Shown here: one piece after another, positions 1-8,801 of the stretch
Layout: each line of letters begins with the position of its first letter
Position numbering within the stretch: position 1 is the first letter of the stretch
Translations under genes and position numbers: made by a program
The notes under the pieces: model-generated
Seen by the model: the letters and a program-made list of their open reading frames with translations, nothing else
Database searches by the model: none
Told to the model about the DNA's origin: nothing
From: Lysinibacillus halotolerans
Lineage (GTDB): Bacteria > Bacillota > Bacilli > Bacillales_A > Planococcaceae
Direction of reading: 5' to 3'
NCBI RefSeq assembly: GCF_003711845.1
Contig: NZ_RHLQ01000008.1
Location: forward strand, 24,050-88,049
Length of the DNA stretch: 64,000 nucleotides

Positions 1-1
1 C

Positions 2-373
2 GGAGTAGAAGATATTTTTTCCTTCAACATAACCGTTGGCCCTAGAACAAAGGAAACAGGCTATCAACCAGCATTAGAAATTGTTAACGGTGAGTTTGAG
101 ATGGGGATTGGGGGAGGTATTTGCCAAACCTCTTCAACACTTTTTAATGCGGTGGATCAATTGGGGGTACATTACGTTGAACGACATCATCATTCAATTG
201 ATATTGGGTATGTTCCTAAAGGAAGGGATGCGACCGTGTCGTACGATTCATTAGATTTTCGCTTCCAAAATACAACGGGAGTTCCCTTTATGATTCAAGC
301 TACTACTACTAAAGATTCTATTACGATAAAGCTTACCACTTCAGAAAAGTATGCTGATCTTTTAAAAAACTAA
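2..373 (+). CDS. VanW family protein, C-terminal part (cut by window edge)
   Basis: The reading frame is open from base 2 and ends at TAA 371-373, so only the last 123 residues are inside the window and the true start lies to the left. The visible part carries the VanW-domain core: a GPR segment, then MGIGGGICQTSSTLFNA, a histidine triplet (ERHHHS) and GYVPKGRDATVS. VanW-domain proteins are usually exported or membrane-anchored cell-envelope proteins of unclear biochemical role; the name comes from an accessory gene in some vanB vancomycin-resistance clusters, but most chromosomal copies have nothing to do with resistance. It is very like the complete VanW gene at 6675-7619, so the two are paralogues flanking a chemoreceptor and a germinant receptor operon. 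A terminator follows the stop codon. Confidence 0.85.
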   Translation, partial: GVEDIFSFNITVGPRTKETGYQPALEIVNGEFEMGIGGGICQTSSTLFNAVDQLGVHYVERHHHSIDIGYVPKGRDATVSYDSLDFRFQNTTGVPFMIQATTTKDSITIKLTTSEKYADLLKN

Positions 374-385
374 AAAATGAAATCG

Positions 386-420
386 ATAGACACTACTATA
401 ATTTAGTGTCTATTTTTATT
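386..420 (+). terminator. Intrinsic terminator after the VanW gene
   Basis: A perfect 10-bp stem (ATAGACACTA at 386-395 with TAGTGTCTAT at 404-413, 8-base loop) runs into TTTTATT. It sits 12 bases after the stop codon. Confidence 0.85.
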
Positions 421-623
421 GGGTTAGAACTATAGTCCTTCATTTTCCATTCATTTTAATTTTCGATTTAGTATGAATGCTCTAATAATATCTTTAATTC
501 CTACTATTTTCATTATATAATGTATTTGGATAATTAGTAGGAGAAAGGATGGGTTTCCAAATATTTTTTCCTATTCATACAGGTTATCTAATAAATCATG
601 ATGATCACAAAGGGGGAAAAGCT

Positions 624-2624
624 TTGAAAAAAAAGAAAAAACTAAGAAAAGGTACAGCGAGTATACGTATTAAATTTATTAGTGCATTTTTACTGATATC
701 GATTGTTCCTTTATTAGCAGTTGCTTTCTTTATACAAAGCAACAATAGTTCAATTCTCATCGATGAAGAAAAAGATGCTATGCACAATCTTGTATTAAAT
801 AAAGCTCAATCCATTGATGATTGGTTTAAGTCCCAAATGTCAGAAATGGAGATTGCAGCTTCTACTGATGTTATGAAGTCAATGGATCCGGAACGACTCA
901 TTCCCTATATTACGTTTTTAGAAGATCGTTCTGATATTTTTGAAACGATGTATGTCATAAATCGAGCTGGTACTGTGATTGCCCATACAATGAAAGATAG
1001 TATCGGTCAAGATTATAGCGATCGTAGCTATGTACCTACTGCATTTGGTGGAAAATCGGTTTATTCAGAAGTATTGACATCAAAAGTGACAGGGAATCGA
1101 ATTGTAGTTTCTGCAACTCCGATTAAAGATGATCGAGGAGTCATTGTTGGTATATTAGCCGGTTCAGCAAACTTTGACTTATTAGTAGATACATACTTAA
1201 ACAATGAAGAAACATCCAATATGATTACCTTAGTAGATCAACAAGGATTTATACAAGTTTCTCCAGAAAAGGATTTTGTCGGTAAGAATATAAAAGAACT
1301 AAAAGTGGATGGCTTTAATAATATTTTAGAAAACAGTAGGTCGGATACAGGGATATCGAGTTTTTCCTATGACGGTGAACAATTTATTGGTACATATGCA
1401 CCAATCAAGACTACTGGCTATGGATTAACAATTTATACACCAGAAAATAAAGTTTTAGCCGTTTCTAATTCTGTAAAAAACGTTAGCTTATTGATGATTG
1501 GAGCAGCTGCCATAATCATTATTCTCATTTCCATTCTGATTGTAAGAAGCATTACGAAGCCTATCCTGACAATTGCTTCTCGAATGGATAAGGTTGCTTC
1601 TGGAGATTTAACTGTCCAAGAGGTGGATTTAAAAAGGCGTGATGAATTTGGTCAACTTGCCAATAACTTTAACGTAATGATTCAAAATATTAAACATTTA
1701 GTTTCTGAAATAAATATTGCTTCCAATAAAGTTCTTTCATCATCCGAGGAATTATCTGCTAGTTCGGAGGAAACCGTTCGAGCAACTGAACAAATTGCAG
1801 CTTCTATTCAAACGATTGCATCGACTACCGAAACACAAGCTAATTTCACTGAAGATGCAAAATCCGTTGTGACGAATATTTCAAACGGTATTTTAACGAT
1901 TACCGATAATATTCAACGAACAAATGCACTTTCAAATGAAGCAGTTTCTGCTGCAAATTCGGGTACAAATGTAATTGCGAATACGGTTAGCCATATGACA
2001 ACAATTGAAAATAAAACAAATACAGCTTCAACAACAATCAATGGTTTAGGAAAAAAATCATCCGAAATCAACGATATTATTTCAGTTATAACTGGTATAG
2101 CAGATCAAACGAATTTACTTGCTTTAAATGCAGCTATTGAGGCTGCAAGGGCAGGGGAATATGGAAAAGGTTTTTCTGTTGTGGCAGACGAAGTTCGAAA
2201 ATTGGCGGAACAATCTAGTCAAGCATCCGGACAAATTAGCCAATTGATTAAAGAAATTCAACAAGAAATCACACTTTCGATTTCAGCTATGAATGAAGGG
2301 AATATCGCTGTAAAAGATGGTAAGAAACAAGTTGAACGAGCTGGAATTGAATTTGAACATATTGCTCAATCGGTTCATAAAGTATCCGACCATATGAAAG
2401 AAATATTGGAAGAAAGCGAACAAATTAAAAGCGTCTCAGAAAAAATGGTCAAAGATATAAAACATATTTCTGAAATTTCAATGGAGGCATCAAGTAATAC
2501 ACAGGAAATCGCCTCTGCATCGGAACAACAAAACAGTTCTATGGAGGAAATTGCTGCATCTGCTGAAAGCTTAGCCTCTATGGCAGAAGAATTAAAAAAC
2601 ATAGTAAAAACATTTAAAATTTAA
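624..2624 (+). CDS. Methyl-accepting chemotaxis protein (dCache-HAMP-MCP signal)
   Basis: This is a transmembrane chemoreceptor that senses an extracellular ligand and controls CheA kinase. From the TTG start it is 666 residues: a very basic N-terminus, TM1 near residues 17-37, a Cache-type extracellular sensor (about 40-285), TM2 near 287-309, a HAMP linker to about 362, and a long coiled-coil signalling domain whose hairpin tip ([20 protein letters not shown]) lies near residue 493. Two starts have ribosome binding sites: ATG 549 after AGGAGA (539-544) and TTG 624 after AAGGGGGAA (610-618). I prefer TTG 624 because it puts the basic KKKKKLRK segment directly at the N-terminus, as in most chemoreceptors; ATG 549 would add 25 residues. 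It is a single-gene unit with its own terminator. The ligand is not predictable. Confidence 0.93.
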   Translation: MKKKKKLRKGTASIRIKFISAFLLISIVPLLAVAFFIQSNNSSILIDEEKDAMHNLVLNKAQSIDDWFKSQMSEMEIAASTDVMKSMDPERLIPYITFLEDRSDIFETMYVINRAGTVIAHTMKDSIGQDYSDRSYVPTAFGGKSVYSEVLTSKVTGNRIVVSATPIKDDRGVIVGILAGSANFDLLVDTYLNNEETSNMITLVDQQGFIQVSPEKDFVGKNIKELKVDGFNNILENSRSDTGISSFSYDGEQFIGTYAPIKTTGYGLTIYTPENKVLAVSNSVKNVSLLMIGAAAIIIILISILIVRSITKPILTIASRMDKVASGDLTVQEVDLKRRDEFGQLANNFNVMIQNIKHLVSEINIASNKVLSSSEELSASSEETVRATEQIAASIQTIASTTETQANFTEDAKSVVTNISNGILTITDNIQRTNALSNEAVSAANSGTNVIANTVSHMTTIENKTNTASTTINGLGKKSSEINDIISVITGIADQTNLLALNAAIEAARAGEYGKGFSVVADEVRKLAEQSSQASGQISQLIKEIQQEITLSISAMNEGNIAVKDGKKQVERAGIEFEHIAQSVHKVSDHMKEILEESEQIKSVSEKMVKDIKHISEISMEASSNTQEIASASEQQNSSMEEIAASAESLASMAEELKNIVKTFKI

Positions 2625-2638
2625 TAAAAAAAACGAAG

Positions 2639-2677
2639 CAACCTTTTCGTACAAAACACGAAAAGGTTGTTTTTTAA
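2639..2677 (+). terminator. Intrinsic terminator after the chemoreceptor gene
   Basis: A perfect 12-bp stem (CAACCTTTTCGT 2639-2650 with ACGAAAAGGTTG 2658-2669, 7-base loop) is followed by a run of T. Confidence 0.9.
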
Positions 2678-2760
2678 TTACGGTGGAATAAAGGAAAAAT
2701 AGTATATTTTAACACTTTAAGGACAATTCTATTTATAAGATAGAAATTGGAGAGAATGTT

Positions 2761-4326
2761 ATGTTTAAAAAGATACAGCAAAAAATCCTACCAAATGAAG
2801 AAAAACCTGAATATAATCCACCAAAGATTCCTGTTCCACCGTTAAAAAATGATTTTATCAATGAATTAAAAAAAATTATTCATTCTCCTGCTGATTTAGT
2901 TATTCGGTTTGTCACAAACAATATTACCATTGCATTTATCGATGGGTTAATTGAAACTCAATCATTAGATGACAATATTCTAGCGCGATTTGAAGATACA
3001 TCGGATGAAACACCCAGTACCCTTCGAGAAAGAATTTCGATTCCAGAGGTAAACGTATTTGACGAAATGATCCAATGTATCGATGAAATGTTAATCGGTG
3101 CTGTTTTAATTCATATAAATGGACATCCGCAAGTTGTCCTTGCCAAAATTCCTTCTTACGAAAAGCGTAGTTTAGAAGCCCCAGAAAATGAATCACAAGT
3201 AATTGGGACACAAGTTGGTTTTAATGAGAGTCTTAATACAAATATAACGCTAATTCGAAGATTTATTACAAATCCAAATTTATGTAATGAGCACTTTACC
3301 CTTGGAAAAGAAACAAGAACTTCTGTTTCTGTTCTGTACATTCATGGCATTGTAGATGAAAAACATGTCAATACGGTTCGTCAAAGAATTAAAGATCTTG
3401 ATATTGTGGATTTAATTGATAGTGCGATATTAGCGGAATTAATCGATGACAGTTCCAGCTCTATCTTTCCACAAACCCTTTTAACTGAACGCCCTGACCG
3501 TTTTTGTGATGGCTTATTAACAGGGAAAGTTGGAATTATTGTAAACGGGAGTTCCATGGGAATTATTTGTCCATTTAGCTTTTTAGAATTTTTCCAAAGT
3601 AGGGAAGACCAAAACTTACGTTGGCCAATCGCTTCCTTTATACGATTACTCAGATTTGCCGCTATCATCGTTTCGATTTTTTTCACACCCATTTATGTGG
3701 CTTCTTTAACATTTCATTATGAAGTTATACCACAACCAATGTTAGTTCCTTTAAGTGAATCGAGGGCAATTGTTCCGTTTCCGCCCATTATAGAAGCACT
3801 ATTTTTAGAATTAGTTATAGAACTATTAAGGGAAGCTGGAGCTCGACTTCCAACTAAAGTCGGACAAACAATCGGTATCGTAGGCGGTATTGTTATTGGA
3901 ACAGCAGCAGTTCAAGCCGGTATTACAAGTAATATTTTAATTATTATTGTAGCACTAGGAGCTTTAGCTTCCTTTACAACACCAAACTATATGATGGGTA
4001 ACGTAATTCGAATTATACGATTCCCAATCATTGTGTTGGCAGGTTTTTGGGGATATTACGGAATTATGCTTGCGTTCTGTTTTTTACTCATCCATTTATT
4101 AAAACAATCAAGCCTAGGAGCACCTTACTTAGCACCATTTTATCCGCCTAGATTAAAGGATTGGCCGGATAGTATTGTTCGATTGCCTTTGCCCTTTATC
4201 AGTCGTCATTCGGTGAATTCTAGAAGTCGGAAAGAGATTGAAAAAAGCAAAAAAAAGAAGAATACAAAAAAACAAAGACAAAATTCAAATTTAACCCCTG
4301 AAAACAAAGAGAAGGTGATAGAGTGA
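2761..4326 (+). CDS. Spore germinant receptor A subunit (GerA/GerKA family)
   Basis: A 521-residue GerA-family protein. A subunits sit in the inner spore membrane and, with B and C, form the nutrient receptor that starts germination. The N-terminal half is soluble and contains family landmarks (for example the SIFPQTLLTERPD segment near residues 236-248); the C-terminal half has a hydrophobic cluster (about 300-440) including REAGARLPTKVGQTIGIVGG. The tail after about residue 480 is unusually lysine-rich and probably cytoplasmic. It is the first gene of an A-B-C operon; its stop overlaps the GTG of the next gene as GTGA. The start ATG follows GGAGAG. The class is certain, but the germinant and a specific ger letter cannot be assigned. 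Confidence 0.95.
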   Translation: MFKKIQQKILPNEEKPEYNPPKIPVPPLKNDFINELKKIIHSPADLVIRFVTNNITIAFIDGLIETQSLDDNILARFEDTSDETPSTLRERISIPEVNVFDEMIQCIDEMLIGAVLIHINGHPQVVLAKIPSYEKRSLEAPENESQVIGTQVGFNESLNTNITLIRRFITNPNLCNEHFTLGKETRTSVSVLYIHGIVDEKHVNTVRQRIKDLDIVDLIDSAILAELIDDSSSSIFPQTLLTERPDRFCDGLLTGKVGIIVNGSSMGIICPFSFLEFFQSREDQNLRWPIASFIRLLRFAAIIVSIFFTPIYVASLTFHYEVIPQPMLVPLSESRAIVPFPPIIEALFLELVIELLREAGARLPTKVGQTIGIVGGIVIGTAAVQAGITSNILIIIVALGALASFTTPNYMMGNVIRIIRFPIIVLAGFWGYYGIMLAFCFLLIHLLKQSSLGAPYLAPFYPPRLKDWPDSIVRLPLPFISRHSVNSRSRKEIEKSKKKKNTKKQRQNSNLTPENKEKVIE

Positions 4327-5432
4327 AAAAAACTCTTTCGATAAGTGAAAGTGAATTAATTAATGCACCCCTTCTCTTTTTTATTATCAATGCCTGTCAA
4401 ATTGGGGTTGGAATTCACGGATTTCAAAGACTGATTTACCAAGATGCAAAGCAGGATGCTTGGATATCCGTCATCATAAGTTTTATTTTTGCCCATTTTA
4501 TAGTATTCATCATGATTAAAACTCTTGAAATGTTTCCGTCGAATGACTTATACGGGATCCATCAGGAAGTCTTTGGAAAATTTATAGGGAATTTTTTTAA
4601 TCTTATTTATATTTTCTACTCCAGTTTCGCCTTTTTAGTTGTTTTGAAAAATTACATTGAAGTGATTAATGTTTGGATATTTCCCAACTTATCAGCGACT
4701 TTTTTAGGTGCTTCACTACTTATGATTGTTATTTATGCTTTTAACGGTGGGTTTCGAGTGTTAGTAGGAATCTGTTTTTTTAGTTTCATCTGTACGTTAT
4801 GGGTACCTTCCATCCTATTTATCCCGATGGAGTATTCTGAAATTAGTCAACTTCTTCCATTATTTGATAATCATCTAAAGGACATTATTAAAGGGGCGTA
4901 CGCGATGACCTTTACGATTATTGGATTTGAAATTATTAATATTGTTTATCCCTATGTGAAAGAAAAAAACAAAGTCCAAAGGTATGTTCATCTTGGTTTA
5001 TTTGCGACATTACTTCTTTATCTTTCCATTATGTTAATCTCCCTTACTTATTTTAGTGGCCCCCAATTGGAAAAAACAATTTGGGCTACATTAAATTTAT
5101 TTAGTATTATAAAATTCCCCTTTATCGAAAGGGTCGAGATTATCACGATTTGTTTATGGATGATTATCATATTGCCTAATTTATGTCTATTTGCATGGTC
5201 TACACACCGTGGCGTTATTCGTATGGTGAACATTAGTTCGAAAAAATTCATATGGATTTTTTCAACGGTTATGTTAATTTTCATTTTATTTATTAAGTCA
5301 CGTAGTCAAATTAATCATATCAACAATATTTTTTCACATTTTGGTTTTGTTGTTGTATTTGTTTACCCTTTGTTCATTTATTTGATGGCATTAATACGAA
5401 ATAGTTTCTTAAAAAGGAAGCGAACGAATTGA
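4323..5432 (+). CDS. Spore germinant receptor B subunit (GerAB-type permease)
   Basis: A 369-residue integral membrane protein of the GerAB family, which belongs to the amino acid-polyamine-organocation transporter superfamily and is thought to form the germinant-binding subunit. About ten hydrophobic segments are visible across the protein, with typical family text such as PLLFFIINACQIGVGIHGFQ at the N-terminus and a short basic C-terminus. The GTG start at 4323 overlaps the gerA-type stop by four bases and GAAGGTGAT lies just upstream, so translation is coupled. The next gene also overlaps, which shows a tight three-gene operon. Confidence 0.94.
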   Translation: MKKTLSISESELINAPLLFFIINACQIGVGIHGFQRLIYQDAKQDAWISVIISFIFAHFIVFIMIKTLEMFPSNDLYGIHQEVFGKFIGNFFNLIYIFYSSFAFLVVLKNYIEVINVWIFPNLSATFLGASLLMIVIYAFNGGFRVLVGICFFSFICTLWVPSILFIPMEYSEISQLLPLFDNHLKDIIKGAYAMTFTIIGFEIINIVYPYVKEKNKVQRYVHLGLFATLLLYLSIMLISLTYFSGPQLEKTIWATLNLFSIIKFPFIERVEIITICLWMIIILPNLCLFAWSTHRGVIRMVNISSKKFIWIFSTVMLIFILFIKSRSQINHINNIFSHFGFVVVFVYPLFIYLMALIRNSFLKRKRTN

Positions 5433-6550
5433 AAAAGAAGAAATGGTTTTTACTGTTCGTCATTGCATGCTTAATTCTTACTGCTTGTACTGAGTACCGA
5501 GTTCTTGAAAGAATTAGTTTAGTAACACTTATTGGTTATGACGTCGAAGATGGTGATGTGACGGCAACCTCAGTTGTTCGTCAAATCAATCCGGAATTTG
5601 AGAGTAGTATCGAAATTCATTCTGAAACAGCCGAAACGAGCAAAGGAACAAGGGTTAAAACAGATTTACAATCAGCTAAGAAACTAATGGCTGGACAACT
5701 GCGGGTTACTTTGTTTGGTGATGATTTAGCAAAGGAAGGCATTGAGGAAGCGATTCATACCCTTGCCATGAATTCCGAAATCACTACAAGTATTTATTTA
5801 GCGGTTGTAGATGGTAAATCAAAAACTTTATTGGAAGGACAATATCCAAACATTGCAGATGTAGGGCAACATATATTTAATTTAATTGATCACAATATTA
5901 ATCAACAACAAATGATTTCTTCCACTTTACACGAAGTAGTACGAGATATATATGCTTCATTTCGTGACTTTGCCTTACCAAAAGTAAAAAAATCTGGTGA
6001 ATATATTGATATTAGTGGAATTGCTTTATTTAAAGATGGGAAGATGGTAGGTTCACTCCCAGCTTCCGATTCCTTTTATGTATTATTAATTCGAGAAAAT
6101 ATTAATGACGGGACCCTTCAACTCGTTTTACCTGGAGAATTAGCAGAAAGTTCTAAAAACCCACCAAATTATCAACCGGAAGAACTCCCAATAGCTATCG
6201 ATGCAATTAAAACAAAAAGGGACTTAAAAATAATTAATGAAAATGAAATCGATTTAAGCATTTCGTTAGATTGCCGACTATTGGAAATTCACTCCAGTTT
6301 GGCGATCAGTGATAAAAAAATTACAGAAAAAATTGAAAAGGAAATTAATAAAAAAATCGAATCAGAAATAGAAAGAATTATTAAATATAGCCAAGAAGTA
6401 AATTCAGACATTTTTGGTTTTGGTGAACATTTCTATGCCTTTACAAGAAACTCCAAACTTACAGAAGAAAAATGGAGGGAAATATATCCGAATTTAAAAG
6501 TAAATGTAAAAATAGATACAGAAATTATCCGAAGCGGTGTATTTGAGTAA
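5429..6550 (+). CDS. Spore germinant receptor C subunit (GerAC-type lipoprotein)
   Basis: A 373-residue GerAC-family protein. It starts at TTG 5429, overlapping the previous stop as TTGA, with AAAAAGGAAG 8-9 bases upstream. The N-terminus is a lipoprotein signal (MKKKKWFLLF, then LILTAC) with the modified cysteine at residue 20. The rest is a soluble domain that would face the outer side of the inner spore membrane; the C-terminal third is rich in charged helices (KKITEKIEKEINKKIESEIE). C subunits are needed for receptor stability and function. A terminator follows directly. Confidence 0.94.
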   Translation: MKKKKWFLLFVIACLILTACTEYRVLERISLVTLIGYDVEDGDVTATSVVRQINPEFESSIEIHSETAETSKGTRVKTDLQSAKKLMAGQLRVTLFGDDLAKEGIEEAIHTLAMNSEITTSIYLAVVDGKSKTLLEGQYPNIADVGQHIFNLIDHNINQQQMISSTLHEVVRDIYASFRDFALPKVKKSGEYIDISGIALFKDGKMVGSLPASDSFYVLLIRENINDGTLQLVLPGELAESSKNPPNYQPEELPIAIDAIKTKRDLKIINENEIDLSISLDCRLLEIHSSLAISDKKITEKIEKEINKKIESEIERIIKYSQEVNSDIFGFGEHFYAFTRNSKLTEEKWREIYPNLKVNVKIDTEIIRSGVFE

Positions 6551-6554
6551 TAAA

Positions 6555-6600
6555 ACATCTGATAAATGGCATTATCCATTTATCGGGTGTTTTTTCATTT
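6555..6600 (+). terminator. Intrinsic terminator of the first ger operon
   Basis: A 15-bp stem (6555-6569 with 6576-6590, two G-T pairs, 6-base loop) is followed by TTTTTCATTT. It begins four bases after the last stop codon. Confidence 0.9.
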
Positions 6601-6674
6601 CATATTCAAAGTTATTTTGGGAACGATAAATAAAGATACATATTTTAAATAATGGTGAGGTTGGGTTTTATCAT

Positions 6675-7619
6675 ATGAAAAAACAAAACGTTTGTTTAAT
6701 CATTCTATTTACACTTTTGTTTTGCTTTAGTGACATGAAAGTATTAAAGGCAAATGAATTCGATTTATTTCAAGATGAATTAACAGATGGAAAGACAATA
6801 ACGGTTATTGATCCAGATACGAAAATCGAAGTAAAAAAATTTACACCAGATATTTATCAAATCGTAACCAATTTAGAATCCTACCGTAAAGAAATTGAAA
6901 GGTGGGTTCATGAATTTGCCCATGGAACTCAAAGTCAAATCGGTTATAATAAGCCGATGATATTAGATCGAATCGATGAAAAAGGGAACATTATAAAAGG
7001 CAGACCGCTAACAACCGTTAATGAAAAGGAACTTATTGAAAAAATTTTACACCTTTCATTTTCTGGAGGTATTGTAGAAGTCCCTATCATTTATACAGAG
7101 AGTGATTATAGTGAATCGGACGTTCCCCATTTAAATGAGGTAGTACTCGCTTCTTATACGACCTATTTTAAAGCTTATAATTCCGGTCGAAGTAAAAATA
7201 TCGAGCTCTCTTCAATGGCAATTAATAATGTTATTTTAGGACACGGTGATATTTTTTCTTTTAACTCTGTCGTCGGTCCAAGAGATGTCGCATCAGGCTA
7301 TCAAATGGCACCAGAAATTATAAGAGGGAAAATGGTCATGGGAATTGGTGGAGGGATATGTCAAACATCTTCTACTTTATTTAATGCCATCGACCAATTG
7401 GAAATGAAAATCCTTGAACGCCACCACCATTCTAGAGATGTTGGTTATGTACCGAAGGGAAGGGACGCTACCGTCTCTTTTGGGGGACTGGATTTTCAAT
7501 TTCAAAATACTACAGGGATTCCACTTATCATTAAAAGTTATTATCAAAAAGGAGCAATTACCGTTCAAATTAAAACTTCAAAGGAATATGAACAAATTTT
7601 AAAAAACGAATTTAGCTAA
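6675..7619 (+). CDS. VanW family protein, exported
   Basis: A 314-residue protein with an N-terminal signal peptide (basic MKKQN, then a hydrophobic stretch; probable cleavage near residue 27). The middle (about 30-170) is a charged domain I do not recognise with certainty. The C-terminal third is the VanW domain with GPR, MGIGGGICQTSSTLFNA, ERHHHS and YVPKGRDATVS. It would act outside the cell or forespore membrane; function is unknown. It closely resembles the partial gene at 2-373, and the pair brackets the chemoreceptor and ger genes. The ribosome binding site GGTGAGG (6654-6660) is about 14 bases from the ATG, longer than usual, so expression may be weak. It has its own terminator. Confidence 0.88.
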   Translation: MKKQNVCLIILFTLLFCFSDMKVLKANEFDLFQDELTDGKTITVIDPDTKIEVKKFTPDIYQIVTNLESYRKEIERWVHEFAHGTQSQIGYNKPMILDRIDEKGNIIKGRPLTTVNEKELIEKILHLSFSGGIVEVPIIYTESDYSESDVPHLNEVVLASYTTYFKAYNSGRSKNIELSSMAINNVILGHGDIFSFNSVVGPRDVASGYQMAPEIIRGKMVMGIGGGICQTSSTLFNAIDQLEMKILERHHHSRDVGYVPKGRDATVSFGGLDFQFQNTTGIPLIIKSYYQKGAITVQIKTSKEYEQILKNEFS

Positions 7620-7645
7620 ATGAATTTTTATTAATACCATTTATA

Positions 7646-7690
7646 ACTGTGGGCTTCCATCGATGTCATGGAAGAACCCACAGTTTTTTA
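7646..7690 (+). terminator. Intrinsic terminator after the second VanW gene
   Basis: An outer 8-bp stem (ACTGTGGG 7646-7653 with CCCACAGT 7677-7684) encloses a second stem TTCCAT/ATGGAA and is followed by TTTTTT. Confidence 0.85.
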
Positions 7691-7789
7691 ATTATTCATT
7701 ATTATTTTTATATTAAAACGAAAATCCTATTGTAAAATAGTAGTTTTTCGTAATAGAATGAATTCAAATAAATAGAGAGAAGGATTAAC

Positions 7790-8632
7790 ATGTGGATTGT
7801 TGCAGCATTTATTACGATGATCTGTTTTGGTACGAATAACATGATTTTTAAATGGAGTACGACGAACGGCTTATCTAAAGTACATATTCAATTTATTTTT
7901 TATTTAATAGCTTTTATCATAACCGCTTCCTATGCGTTCATTACCGGAATCCATCAAATGAATATAATTACAGTTGTATTAGGAGTAATCATTGGAATTT
8001 TAAATGCAAATGGTAATATTCAAATGTCGAAAGCATTCGAAAAGGGACCTGCAAGTCTTACTTCTCCTTTAGTTAGTGTTAATACGATTATCCCAATATT
8101 AAGCGCGGCCATCATTTTTAACGAACATATTACGATTTTACAATGGGTTGGCATTATCATCATGCTTGGATCCGCAGTATTAATCCAATATTCGCCCCAA
8201 TCGAATGGAAACAATAGTATACAGTACATGCCGTGGTTATCTCGAATTTTATTAGCCATTTTCTCATTTGGAATTTTAGGAATTTTAATGAAAACCTCTT
8301 CTTATTTACATATCGATTCATTAAATACGTTAATTTGCATGTATGGCGGAGGCGCCCTCTATTTGTGCATCAATAGCTTATTCGCGAAGGAAAATTGGCA
8401 AAAAGCAGAATTTAAATTCGGAACAATAGTCGGCTTACTTAGTATATTCGGTTATAGTTGTTATTTTTTTGCATTAAATACTGGAACGGCAAGTATTGTT
8501 TTTCCGATTGTTAGTTTAAGTTGTTTAGTCGTAGTATTAGGAGGTTGTTGGCTCTTTAAGGAACGATTGCGCTCCTACCAAGTAATCGGCGTATTATCAG
8601 CTGTGTTAGGTATCATTTTGACAAAAATTTAA
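7790..8632 (+). CDS. EamA/DMT-family transporter
   Basis: A 280-residue, very hydrophobic protein with ten predicted membrane segments arranged as two repeats of five, as in the drug/metabolite transporter superfamily. The end of the first repeat shows the usual SPLVSVNTIIPILSA pattern followed by an E-H-I-T loop, and the second repeat has a matching FPIVSLSCLVVVLGG with KERL. Members move small metabolites, amino acids or glucose-type solutes; the substrate cannot be predicted. The gene stands alone between two terminators. The ATG follows GAGAGAAGGATT. Confidence 0.88.
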   Translation: MWIVAAFITMICFGTNNMIFKWSTTNGLSKVHIQFIFYLIAFIITASYAFITGIHQMNIITVVLGVIIGILNANGNIQMSKAFEKGPASLTSPLVSVNTIIPILSAAIIFNEHITILQWVGIIIMLGSAVLIQYSPQSNGNNSIQYMPWLSRILLAIFSFGILGILMKTSSYLHIDSLNTLICMYGGGALYLCINSLFAKENWQKAEFKFGTIVGLLSIFGYSCYFFALNTGTASIVFPIVSLSCLVVVLGGCWLFKERLRSYQVIGVLSAVLGIILTKI

Positions 8633-8649
8633 ATAATCCCTCTCATAAG

Positions 8650-8682
8650 TAACATCTTCATATTTTTGAAGGTGTTTTTTTA
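8650..8682 (+). terminator. Intrinsic terminator after the DMT transporter
   Basis: ACATCTTCA (8652-8660) pairs with TGAAGGTGT (8667-8675) around a 6-base loop and runs into T residues. Confidence 0.85.
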
Positions 8683-8801
8683 TTGAAATCAAACAGAATA
8701 AAATCGAAATTAACTTGAGCATTCCCACATTCAATTGCATAATAAAATTAGAAAGAAAAGGAAAAAACAATAAATGGTTAGAATAGGAGGTCGTGATAAA
8801 A

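Noticed and set aside
2..373. Vancomycin resistance
   Set aside because: VanW-domain proteins are widespread in sensitive bacteria and no vanA/B, vanH, vanX or vanS/R genes are present in the window.
549..623. ATG 549 as the chemoreceptor start
   Set aside because: It has a usable ribosome binding site, but it adds 25 residues not expected in this family; TTG 624 after AAGGGGGAA gives the usual basic start followed by TM1. Not fully excluded.
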